Positions 1 through 6,813 of a stretch of 7,809 nt of DNA are shown one piece after another. The position numbers were made by a program, and so were the translations under genes. The notes under the pieces were generated by a model that was given only the letters and a program-made list of their open reading frames with translations, had not been told where the DNA came from and searched no databases. Position 1 is the first letter of the stretch. Each line of letters begins with the position of its first letter. Source of the DNA: an uncultured Bacteroidales bacterium. GTDB lineage: Bacteria; Bacteroidota; Bacteroidia; Bacteroidales; P3. The stretch covers positions 1 to 7,809 of the forward strand of contig CALCUN010000049.1 of the NCBI GenBank assembly GCA_937906975.1, read 5' to 3'.

Positions 1-3000
1 TTTGTTGTAGTTGTAAGTGTTTCTGCTGCGCCAGAGTTTAGTTTAAATTCGTATGTAGTTGCTGTTCCGTTCCATGTGATTTCAGCTGTTGTTTCGGTAA
101 TGTTGCTTGCTGAAAGAGCTGTTGGTGCATCGCATGGTTCTGGCTCAGGATCTGGGTCTGTGCCTCCTTGTTCACCTACTTCTTCTACTAATACATTATC
201 AACAATAGCTCCTGGTTGATTTGATGTACCACCATCGTTTTTCCAAACAAGAACAAGTTTTCTTAATTCGTTTGGTGAGTTAGCTAATGTAACACTCATA
301 TTTTGTGTTCCAGAAATTTGATTAACGAAACGATAGTTCGATGTTCCTGTGTAAGTATTCATTATCACATTTGGAGTGAAGTTATTTGCTCCATAGTATG
401 CAGTGCTTGCAGGAGTGTAAACTGTATCAGCAGGCAACCAATATACTTTCAAATAGTCATAATTACTTTCTCCTACTAATGTAAGATCAAAACTAATTCT
501 TACAGAATCTGCTTCACCTAATTGGAATAATTTTTCCGCTACTACAACACTTGCTGTATTTGCATATCCTGCTGTTGCTCCATTATCAGAAGAAATGTAA
601 AGTTCTCCACTTGTTGCTCCTGTTGGTGTTCCAACATACCATTTATTTGTACATGTTCCATTTTTCAACAACCAACCATTTGTTCCTTCTTCTTCAAAGT
701 CACAAGAGTATGGTAATTCAACTGATTCTTGTAATGTATAGAATGAAATAGTATCTGTTGAAGCAGATTCTTCACTTCCACAATTTGTTGTTACGTAAAC
801 TTGATACAATTCTGATTGTGTTAAACCTGTAAGTTCAATTAATGTTTCACTTGCCATAACCAATGAGAATTCTTCTTCACTGATTAATTTGTAATATACA
901 TTCCAAGCAGAGTGTGTTTCATCATTGTCTTGCCAAGAAATTATTGCAGAAGATTCTGTTATTTCTGATGCAACTACTGATGCTTCCACAGGTTTTGTAC
1001 AAGTGATTTCTTCTCCTATTGGTTCAATCATTATATTATCAATAATTGCTCCTGGTTGTGTTCCAGTACCACTATCATTTTTCCAAACAAATACAAGTTT
1101 TCTTAATTCATTTGGATTGTTTTCTAATGTAACACTCATATTTTGTGTTCCTGACAATAGGTTAACAAAACGATAGTTTGATGTTCCTGTGTAAGTATTC
1201 ATGATTACATTATTAACATAATTATTATTTCCATAGTATGCTGTGCTTGCTGGTAAGTAAGTTGTATCGGCAGGTAACCAATAAACCTTTAAGTAGTCGT
1301 ATGAAGATTCTCCTCCTATTGTAAGGTCAAAACTAATTCTTACAGAATCTGTTGTTCCTAATTGGAATAATTTTTCTGCTACTACAACTGATGATGAAGT
1401 TATTGTATAAGCGGCTGTTGTTCCATTATCATTTGAAATGAATAACGAAGAACTTGTTGCTCCTGATGGTGTTCCAATGTGCCATTGATTTACTATTGTT
1501 CCATTCTTTATCAACCAACCATTTGCACCTTCTTCTTCAAAGTCGCAAGTATAAGGTAATTCAACTGATTCTTGTAATGTATAGAATGATTTTGTATATG
1601 TTGCATCTGATTCAGAACCATCGCTACAAACAGTTGTTACATAAACTTCGTATGGCGTTCCTGGAAGTAAATCTGTTAATTCAACTGTTGTTTCAGTTGT
1701 TGTTTCTGATAAGTATTCTTCATCTGCACTTGCTTTGTAGTAAACAGTCCATGTAGTGTTGTTTTCATCTGAATCTGTCCATGAAACAGTTGCTGTTGTT
1801 TGTGTCATATCGCTTACTTGAACAGAAGCAGGAGCTGGTCTGAAACATGTAGGTATTTCTACTATAGATAAATTATCCATATACACGCTTGTACTAACTA
1901 CATCTTGTCTTACAAATGCTAAACGATATGTTGCTGGTAAATCAGCAAGTATATATTCATATTCAGCAAATGTTGTAGTTAAACCATCTATTGTACCTAT
2001 TGTTACAAAGTTTGCTGTGTCTGCAAGTCCTGTAACATCACCATAAGTTGCTACGTCTAAGTATCTAAGTGTTATTCCCGGTACTGATGTTGTTGAAGAA
2101 ACTTTTGCAAAGAATCTTAAAACTGCTCCACCTTCGTTAGATATAACAGGAGTTACAATCCAATCATTATTTCCTGGTGAGGTTGATGTAGCAGAAGAAT
2201 AAAGTGATGCTCCTCCTTCATAAACATACGATGCTGTTGTTGTACGTTTCCAAATATAAGATGTAGAATTGTATCCACCATTGTAGTTTAACCAACAAGC
2301 AGGAGCTTCTGCATTACTTAAACCTTCTGTAACGAAAACATCTTCAAAACCTTCAAAGAAAGGAAGTTCTGTTACGTAATCACAAGAAGTCATAAATGTA
2401 GAAATTAACGTTGGCTCTGATTCTTCTTCTCCACAACTTGCAACTACATATACATCATAATATGTATGTTGTGTTAATTCTGTTAATTCAGCAGTTGTTT
2501 CAGTAGATGAAACCATTTGATATGTTGAATCTTCTTCTGCTTTGAAGTAAACATTCCATGAAGTATTGCTTTCATCTGTCCAAGAAACTGTTGCTGAGTT
2601 TGAAGTTACGTTTGACACAACTACTTCTCCTGTTGGACGTGGACAAGAAATGTTTGCCACTTGCATTTCATCTATTCTAATATAGTGTGATGTTGTTGCA
2701 GTTTGAGCAACATAGAATGCCAAACGATATTGACCTGGAGTTAAACTTGACAAAGCAACATCGTAAGGTGCGTATGTGTTTGTTAGGTTTACATCTTGTA
2801 AATTAACAAATAAAGCTGTATCAGCTGCAGAACTCATATCGCCATTTTCATCAACGCTATAATACATTATACTAACACCACTTTGAAGTGCTGCATTAGT
2901 TAATGTGTGTTTTGCATAGAATGATAAAGTTTCTGTTCCTGCTAAATCAAATATAGGAGTAATCAACCAATCCACAGCAGCAGTTGTTGTTAAATAAAGT

Positions 3001-6000
3001 TGTGCATAATTAGTTCCTTCATAAGGCTCAGTAGTTGAACTTTGCCATCTATAAGATGTAGAACCTGCATCAACATTTGCCCAACACAAAGGAGCATAAG
3101 CATTAGCAGATGTTATAGAACCTGAACGGAACCAAGTGCTTTCAAATCCTTCTGTAAATGGTTCTTCATCTGTAACTGTGATTACAGGACAAAGAGTTTG
3201 ATACAATAATTCCCCTGTAAAGTAAGAAGGTTCTTCATCACAAATAGAACGTGCTCTTACTCTATACATATTTCCAGGAATAAGATTAGATATTTCTATT
3301 CCTACAGTATCTGTTGAAATTACTGAATGCCATACTGTATCAAAGTATTCTTGATATTGAATTTCCCAACTATCGCCTGTTTCTGCTGAAATATCAAAAG
3401 TAAGAGATGTTAATTGTCTTCCATCTTCTGCTAATGAAAGTTCTTCAGGGATAAGACAGTTAATTGGAGTTACAGAAACATTATCTACAAATACAGGAGA
3501 CACTACTCCTCCACTACCATCGTTTCTCCAAACAAAAACTAATTGTTGTAATGAATTATTAACAACAGAGCCATCAACTATAACAACTCCTCTTGCTGTA
3601 GCTGTTGTATCAAGATTAAATTTAGCAACACCAGAAGGATATTCAAAACCTGCTTGGAAATCAGTATATGCAGTCCATGCAGGAGCAGCAGTAATTCCAA
3701 CATAAGATTCGTCCCATGGTCTTAAAGCAACCTTAATAAAGTCATAATTTCCTTCTCCTTGAACATAGTAATCAAAAGAAATTTCGTATGCTAAGGATTC
3801 ATCAAATTGAAGTAATCTGCTTGCAAACACATAAGATGCAGCAGAAGAGTTATCGTATGTTGAATTAGCTCCTGTTGAGTCAGCAACATAATCACTAACA
3901 TACAACATATTTCCTTCTGCATTAGCGTTTGCAGGGTGTCCTAAGAACCATCTATTTGCATAAGTGTTGTTTGTTATTACCCAATTTGCATTTTCATCAG
4001 CATCTTCGAAATCAGTAGTGTAAGGAACAGTTGCAAATAAATCCATACTTTCTGGTAAAGTAACTGTTGTAGCATCAGTCCAACCTCCACCACAATCATA
4101 CTGAACTCTGAAAGTATAAGTTCCACCTGCAGTTAATCCTTCTATGATATAAGGTAATTCTGTTCCATAAGGAACTTCAATAGTTGTAGCATTATCTGGG
4201 TCATCATTTGTTGTTCCATCTGTATAAGAAACAACCCAACCTGTTGCTGCTTCATGCTCTTCTGCTGACCAAGATATTGCAACAGATGTTGCAGAACCTG
4301 CAGATGCAATAGGAGAACCTACCATATCATTACAATCAACATGTTCTTGAACTGCAACATTATCTATGTGAATATCGTTATCAGCACCTGAAACAAGACA
4401 TTCTGCATAAAAACCTATTCTAACAGCACCTGTATAACCTAATTCTGATAAATTGATTTTTATTCTTTGAGGAATATTTGTAAGTTCTTCGATATTTCTT
4501 TCGATAGTTCCTTCTGTAGGATTTGCTTTCCAAAGAATAGCATTATCAAAATCCCAAGTAAGACCACCATCTAAAGAAACAACAACAGCAAATTTTTGTT
4601 GTCCGTAAGTTTCAACAGGACCTGCATTATTATAATCTGTATATGCAATATCAAAACTCAAATCATATTCTATGCTTCCATCTCCTATATTGATATTTGG
4701 AGTAATTAACCAATCCTTCTTTGTAGTGCTACAATTGTTAATTTTTGCATGCTCATTAAAAACATGAGAAGAATAAGTACCCCATGTATTTGTATATCCA
4801 TATACTCGAGCTCCATTTTGAATTGAATCCCATTGACCTTTTGCCTCTAACCAACAAGTTTCAAGACTACCTGCTGGATAAATAGTAAAGTCTTCCAAGA
4901 AAGGCACTTCGTATGTATCACACAAAGTTGCAACAACAAGATTACCTGCTGTAATAAATCCTGTTTCAACTTCATTATCACAAACAGCAGTAATATTTAT
5001 TGTATAAGAAGTTCCAGAAGTTAAATCTGTTAAAGTATAGTAATTATCTGTTACTTGTTCTACTATTGTCCATTCAGCAGCAGAGGACATCTTATAATAA
5101 ATCTTATAAGAAGAAGTTCCTTCACTTCCTTCCCAAGACAAAGAAATAGTATTTGTTGTTATTTCTGTTGTAGTCAAATCAGTTACTCTCTCACAAGTAG
5201 GAGCAGTACCAACTTTAACATTATCGAAATAAACAGCTCCATGACCTATTGTTCTATTTCTCACAAAAGCCAATCTATATTGACCTTCCAATCCTTCAAG
5301 CAAGACTTCTCTTTCAACGTATGAAGTAGTAAGGTCTAAAATAGAATCAAGAAGTACAAAGTTTGCTGTATCTGCTTGTGATGTTACATCATTATTAACA
5401 GCTAAATCAAGAGCGTAAATTCTTAATTCAGGAGTATAAGAAGTTGAACTTTTCTTTGCATAAAAAGAAAGCATTTCCTCACCTGTAAGTTCTATAACAG
5501 GAGAAATAAACCAATCTTTATTAGCATAAGAAGTAGAAGTAGAAGTAGATGAAGTATAACCATACATATATACTCCTTGTCCCTCATAAGCGGCAGCAGA
5601 CTTAGTGTAATAAGTAGAGCTACCATCTGCATTCATATTTATCCAACAATTTGGAGCAGATATTGTACCAGGAAGATGAGGTGTTACCCAAGCTGTTTCA
5701 AAGGTTTCAATCCAAGGTAGTTCTGTTATAACTGGACAATTTGTTTTAAAGTTTGCTGTCATCCAAATACTTTCTGTTCCATCACATACAGCTCTTACTC
5801 TTACTGTATAATATGTTGCAGGTAAAAGTCCTGCTATTGTTGCAGAAGTAGTAGATGAGGTAAGTGTTACAACATTTTCAGAATCCCAAGTTTCAGATTG
5901 CAATTTACATTGTATATCAAAACTGCTATTATCACTTGTCCAAGTTAAATCTACCGATTCCGTAGTTGGAGTTAGCGTTAAACCTGAAATAGGATAGCAA

Positions 6001-6623
6001 TAATCTTCTGAAATTTCAGAATAGAAAATTCTTGTGTTTGTTCTGTAAGAGTTATTACTTGCAATAGGAGATGTAAGATCTGGTACTGTTGTATCCCAAC
6101 ACTTAGTCCAAGCTTTATTTGTACCAGCAGTGTATTTTACATTTACACCACAACCTCCAGATGCAGTACAACCATCGCCTTCTAAAAAGACATACAAACT
6201 ACCTACACCTGTATAAACAAAAGGTGTTTGTAAAGTAAATCTATACCATTGATTAGCAACACAAGGTTCTCCTGAATCTGGAGAGGTATAAACCAAAAAA
6301 GCATCATCAGCAAGTGAATTTATAGTCATAGACGCGGGCAAAGTTGTGTCCGAAATTTCTTTCATATAAATACGAACTTGTCTGTTAGAGGTAGTTCCTG
6401 AAACAGTAGCTAACTCAAATGATATAGCTTCTATTACCCCCCCCATTGGCATATTTAATTCCGAAGAGGTATAAAGTTGAACAGAACGGTGATTCCCATA
6501 ATAACCTGGTACAGGTCCTATTTGGGAAGTTGCTGTTCCCGATCCTATGGCAACAGAATCTTGCTGTGCAAATAATTGCATAGCAAAGACAATTGCCATA
6601 GCAAAAGTTAATAATCTTTTCAT
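1..6623 (-). CDS. Giant modular surface protein with Fn3 and choice-of-anchor J domains (partial, C-terminus off the left edge)
   Basis: One minus-strand frame stays open from the ATG at 6623 to base 1, giving 2,207 codons plus two bases without a stop. The start is fixed by an in-frame TAA at 6641-6639 just upstream and by the signal peptide that follows (MKRLLTFAMAIVFAMQLFA, likely cut after A19). Residues 20-208 form a beta-rich N-terminal domain of a kind common at the head of Bacteroidota Fn3 proteins. From C209 on, Fn3-like domains alternate with seven choice-of-anchor J / cleaved-adhesin-like jelly-roll domains, ending within Fn3 number 8. A D/P/E linker sits at about 2152-2163. No catalytic domain is visible, so an adhesive or ligand-binding role at the cell surface is inferred. 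Export by Sec and then T9SS is likely, but the sorting domain is not in the window. The exact ligand is unknown. It has its own promoter and is separated from the upstream gene by a terminator. Related architectures occur in gingipain and HagA adhesin regions, but no specific orthologue is recognised. Confidence 0.9.
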   Translation of the reverse strand, partial: MKRLLTFAMAIVFAMQLFAQQDSVAIGSGTATSQIGPVPGYYGNHRSVQLYTSSELNMPMGGVIEAISFELATVSGTTSNRQVRIYMKEISDTTLPASMTINSLADDAFLVYTSPDSGEPCVANQWYRFTLQTPFVYTGVGSLYVFLEGDGCTASGGCGVNVKYTAGTNKAWTKCWDTTVPDLTSPIASNNSYRTNTRIFYSEISEDYCYPISGLTLTPTTESVDLTWTSDNSSFDIQCKLQSETWDSENVVTLTSSTTSATIAGLLPATYYTVRVRAVCDGTESIWMTANFKTNCPVITELPWIETFETAWVTPHLPGTISAPNCWINMNADGSSTYYTKSAAAYEGQGVYMYGYTSSTSTSTSYANKDWFISPVIELTGEEMLSFYAKKSSTSYTPELRIYALDLAVNNDVTSQADTANFVLLDSILDLTTSYVEREVLLEGLEGQYRLAFVRNRTIGHGAVYFDNVKVGTAPTCERVTDLTTTEITTNTISLSWEGSEGTSSYKIYYKMSSAAEWTIVEQVTDNYYTLTDLTSGTSYTINITAVCDNEVETGFITAGNLVVATLCDTYEVPFLEDFTIYPAGSLETCWLEAKGQWDSIQNGARVYGYTNTWGTYSSHVFNEHAKINNCSTTKKDWLITPNINIGDGSIEYDLSFDIAYTDYNNAGPVETYGQQKFAVVVSLDGGLTWDFDNAILWKANPTEGTIERNIEELTNIPQRIKINLSELGYTGAVRIGFYAECLVSGADNDIHIDNVAVQEHVDCNDMVGSPIASAGSATSVAISWSAEEHEAATGWVVSYTDGTTNDDPDNATTIEVPYGTELPYIIEGLTAGGTYTFRVQYDCGGGWTDATTVTLPESMDLFATVPYTTDFEDADENANWVITNNTYANRWFLGHPANANAEGNMLYVSDYVADSTGANSTYDNSSAASYVFASRLLQFDESLAYEISFDYYVQGEGNYDFIKVALRPWDESYVGITAAPAWTAYTDFQAGFEYPSGVAKFNLDTTATARGVVIVDGSVVNNSLQQLVFVWRNDGSGGVVSPVFVDNVSVTPINCLIPEELSLAEDGRQLTSLTFDISAETGDSWEIQYQEYFDTVWHSVISTDTVGIEISNLIPGNMYRVRARSICDEEPSYFTGELLYQTLCPVITVTDEEPFTEGFESTWFRSGSITSANAYAPLCWANVDAGSTSYRWQSSTTEPYEGTNYAQLYLTTTAAVDWLITPIFDLAGTETLSFYAKHTLTNAALQSGVSIMYYSVDENGDMSSAADTALFVNLQDVNLTNTYAPYDVALSSLTPGQYRLAFYVAQTATTSHYIRIDEMQVANISCPRPTGEVVVSNVTSNSATVSWTDESNTSWNVYFKAEEDSTYQMVSSTETTAELTELTQHTYYDVYVVASCGEEESEPTLISTFMTSCDYVTELPFFEGFEDVFVTEGLSNAEAPACWLNYNGGYNSTSYIWKRTTTASYVYEGGASLYSSATSTSPGNNDWIVTPVISNEGGAVLRFFAKVSSTTSVPGITLRYLDVATYGDVTGLADTANFVTIGTIDGLTTTFAEYEYILADLPATYRLAFVRQDVVSTSVYMDNLSIVEIPTCFRPAPASVQVSDMTQTTATVSWTDSDENNTTWTVYYKASADEEYLSETTTETTVELTDLLPGTPYEVYVTTVCSDGSESDATYTKSFYTLQESVELPYTCDFEEEGANGWLIKNGTIVNQWHIGTPSGATSSSLFISNDNGTTAAYTITSSSVVVAEKLFQLGTTDSVRISFDLTIGGESSYDYLKVYWLPADTTYLPASTAYYGNNNYVNNVIMNTYTGTSNYRFVNLLSGTQNMSVTLENNPNELRKLVFVWKNDSGTGTQPGAIIDNIMIEPIGEEITCTKPVEASVVASEITESSAIISWQDNDETHSAWNVYYKLISEEEFSLVMASETLIELTGLTQSELYQVYVTTNCGSEESASTDTISFYTLQESVELPYSCDFEEEGTNGWLLKNGTCTNKWYVGTPTGATSGELYISSDNGATAGYANTASVVVAEKLFQLGEADSVRISFDLTLVGESNYDYLKVYWLPADTVYTPASTAYYGANNFTPNVIMNTYTGTSNYRFVNQISGTQNMSVTLANSPNELRKLVLVWKNDGGTSNQPGAIVDNVLVEEVGEQGGTDPDPEPEPCDAPTALSASNITETTAEITWNGTATTYEFKLNSGAAETLTTTT
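190..746 (-). repeat. Direct repeat copy 2 (subtype B jelly-roll, domain 7)
   Basis: This copy pairs with 1030-1589 at an offset of 840-843 bases; the change in offset is a one-codon indel. Similarity is high at DNA level: 53 of 60 bases match between 301-360 and 1141-1200. A 35-base stretch at 712-746 is identical to 1555-1589. It encodes residues about 1960-2145, including LPYSCDFEEE, SVVVAEKLFQLG, YDYLKVYWLPAD, TYTGTSNYRFVN and LRKLVLVWKND. The other domains in the protein match each other only at protein-pattern level, so this pair is a much younger duplication. Confidence 0.9.
1030..1589 (-). repeat. Direct repeat copy 1 (subtype B jelly-roll, domain 6)
   Basis: This is the upstream partner (in reading direction) of 190-746, encoding residues about 1679-1864 with LPYTCDFEEE, SVVVAEKLFQLG, YDYLKVYWLPAD and LRKLVFVWKND. 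The Fn3-like unit between the two copies (C1875 onward) belongs to the same 281-codon repeat period. The Fn3 portions of the two periods are visibly more divergent than the jelly-roll portions. Confidence 0.9.
5529..5549 (-). repeat. In-frame hexanucleotide microsatellite (Ser-Thr)
   Basis: Three and a half copies of a six-base unit (agaagt on the plus strand) encode a Thr-Ser run in jelly-roll domain 1, near GYTSSTSTSTSYANKDW. Six bases are two codons, so copy-number change would lengthen or shorten this loop without breaking the frame. Confidence 0.75.
6000..6566 (-). other. N-terminal beta-rich domain of the giant protein
   Basis: Residues 20-208 occur once only and do not resemble the repeated modules. 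Features seen are an IGSGTATSQ opening, PGYYGNHRSVQLYTSSEL, a strand with VRIYMKE, WYRFTLQTPFVYTG, and a glycine/cysteine-rich segment GDGCTASGGCG. This order (IGtGt...yy..sysQ.iYt..Ei...G.I..isF......R...IYm) is familiar from the N-termini of many Bacteroidota Fn3-containing secreted proteins. Its function is not known to me. It carries the G8 tract at codons 60-63. Confidence 0.55.
6437..6444 (-). repeat. G8 homopolymer in codons 60-63 of the giant gene
   Basis: Eight consecutive C on the plus strand (G on the coding strand) span ATG GGG GGG GTA. The surrounding DNA is AT-rich, and no other G or C run of this length was seen in the window. Losing one G makes the next codon TAA at once. Gaining one G runs through seven codons (GNRSYII) to TGA at 6417-6415. 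As given, the tract length keeps the full frame open. Confidence 0.9.
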
Positions 6624-6658
6624 AGTTACTATTTTTAATTAATACTAAAACGAAGTTA

Positions 6659-6691
6659 CAAAAGTATTCTTTTTTTTTAAATAAATCCAAT
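6659..6691 (-). promoter_or_regulatory. Bacteroidota-type promoter of the giant gene
   Basis: Reading the minus strand, TACTTTTG (6666-6659) matches the -7 consensus TAnnTTTG exactly. ATTG (6691-6688) lies 21 bases upstream as the -33 box. Transcription would start about ten bases or fewer downstream of the -7 box, leaving an AT-rich leader of roughly 30 bases before ATG 6623. The leader has no clear Shine-Dalgarno sequence, which is normal for Bacteroidota. The assignment rests on consensus match and position only. Confidence 0.7.
6670..6678 (-). repeat. A9 tract in the promoter spacer
   Basis: Nine consecutive T on the plus strand (A on the coding strand) lie wholly within the 21-base spacer between the proposed -33 and -7 boxes. 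Length change here would alter box spacing. A-tracts are common in AT-rich intergenic DNA, so the position is more notable than the tract itself. Confidence 0.8.
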
Positions 6692-6743
6692 TTTTGTAAT
6701 ATATTTTTTACTAAGGTATCAAAACGCCAATACCAAATAAAAT

Positions 6744-6788
6744 ATATTAAAGTCGGAGATTAAGAAAAATAACCTCCGACTTTAATAT
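6744..6788 (-). terminator. Probable intrinsic terminator after the beta-helix gene
   Basis: Arms 6744-6758 and 6774-6788 are perfect 15-base reverse complements with a GTCGGAG / CTCCGAC core and a 15-base A-rich loop. The hairpin begins 25 bases after the stop codon at 6814. On the minus strand it is followed by a T-rich stretch (ATTTTATTTGG). It separates the two genes into different transcripts. The lack of an uninterrupted T run means a different role, such as mRNA 3'-end protection, is possible. Confidence 0.75.
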
Positions 6789-6813
6789 TAGAAAATCGTA
6801 AAATACTTATATA

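Larger units (their letters stand above)
135..5999 (-). other. Alternating array of Fn3-like and choice-of-anchor J-like domains
   Basis: This is the domain map inside the giant protein, in residues. Fn3-like domains begin at cysteines: C209, C477, C764, C1056, C1327, C1593, C1875 and C2164 (the last just past the left bound of this entry). Between them lie jelly-roll domains at about 297-476, 569-763, 865-1055, 1146-1326, 1415-1592, 1686-1874 and 1967-2149. Fn3 evidence is the repeated pattern SW.. / Y.VYYK / L.pGt.Y.V.V.a.C. Jelly-roll evidence is an opening lP(y/f)..FE, a central DW(l/f)I(t/s)P or an IsFD..., a YRLAFVR or LRKLVFVW strand, and a closing DN(v/i/l).V. Three subtypes can be seen by eye: A (domains 1, 4, 5; DWLITP and YRLAF), B (domains 3, 6, 7; YDYLKV or similar and LRKLVFVW) and C (domain 2; VSLDGGLTWD). 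The order is A-C-B-A-A-B-B. Domain 4 ends in DEM instead of the usual DN pair. Domain borders are by eye, plus or minus about 10 residues. Confidence 0.8.
6624..6813. other. Intergenic region between the two genes
   Basis: These 190 bases contain the terminator hairpin (6744-6788) and the giant gene's promoter (6659-6691). The stretch between them (6692-6743) is AT-rich and shows nothing recognisable. The remaining 6624-6658 is the start region and 5' leader of the giant gene. Confidence 0.8.

Noticed and set aside
190..1589. CRISPR-like or other non-coding direct repeats
   Set aside because: The repeat units are about 560 bases long, in frame, and differ as protein-coding copies do. There are no short identical repeats with unique spacers.
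551..1756. Plus-strand open frames at 551-751, 925-1176 and 1454-1756
   Set aside because: They lie antisense to the giant gene inside its repeated modules. Their translations (Leu/His-rich or similar) resemble each other only because the underlying repeats do.
5055..5324. Plus-strand 89-codon open frame
   Set aside because: It is antisense to Fn3 number 2 and the adjoining jelly-roll, with no start signals and a low-complexity Ser/Phe/Ile-rich translation.
1..6623. Possible frameshift or pseudogene in the giant gene
   Set aside because: Codons read continuously from 6623 with domain motifs in one frame throughout, and positions of cysteine codons checked along the gene all fall in the same frame to the left edge.
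6415..6690. A 91-codon minus-strand reading frame overlapping the start of the giant gene
   Set aside because: It lies in another frame, starts upstream of the proposed transcription start, has no signal peptide or recognisable domain, and ends just after the G8 tract. Its only value is to show where the +1 frame stops.
6624..6813. Invertible promoter of the Bacteroides type
   Set aside because: No inverted repeats flanking the promoter region were found. The only inverted repeat is the hairpin at 6744-6788, which has a 15-base loop and does not enclose the promoter.
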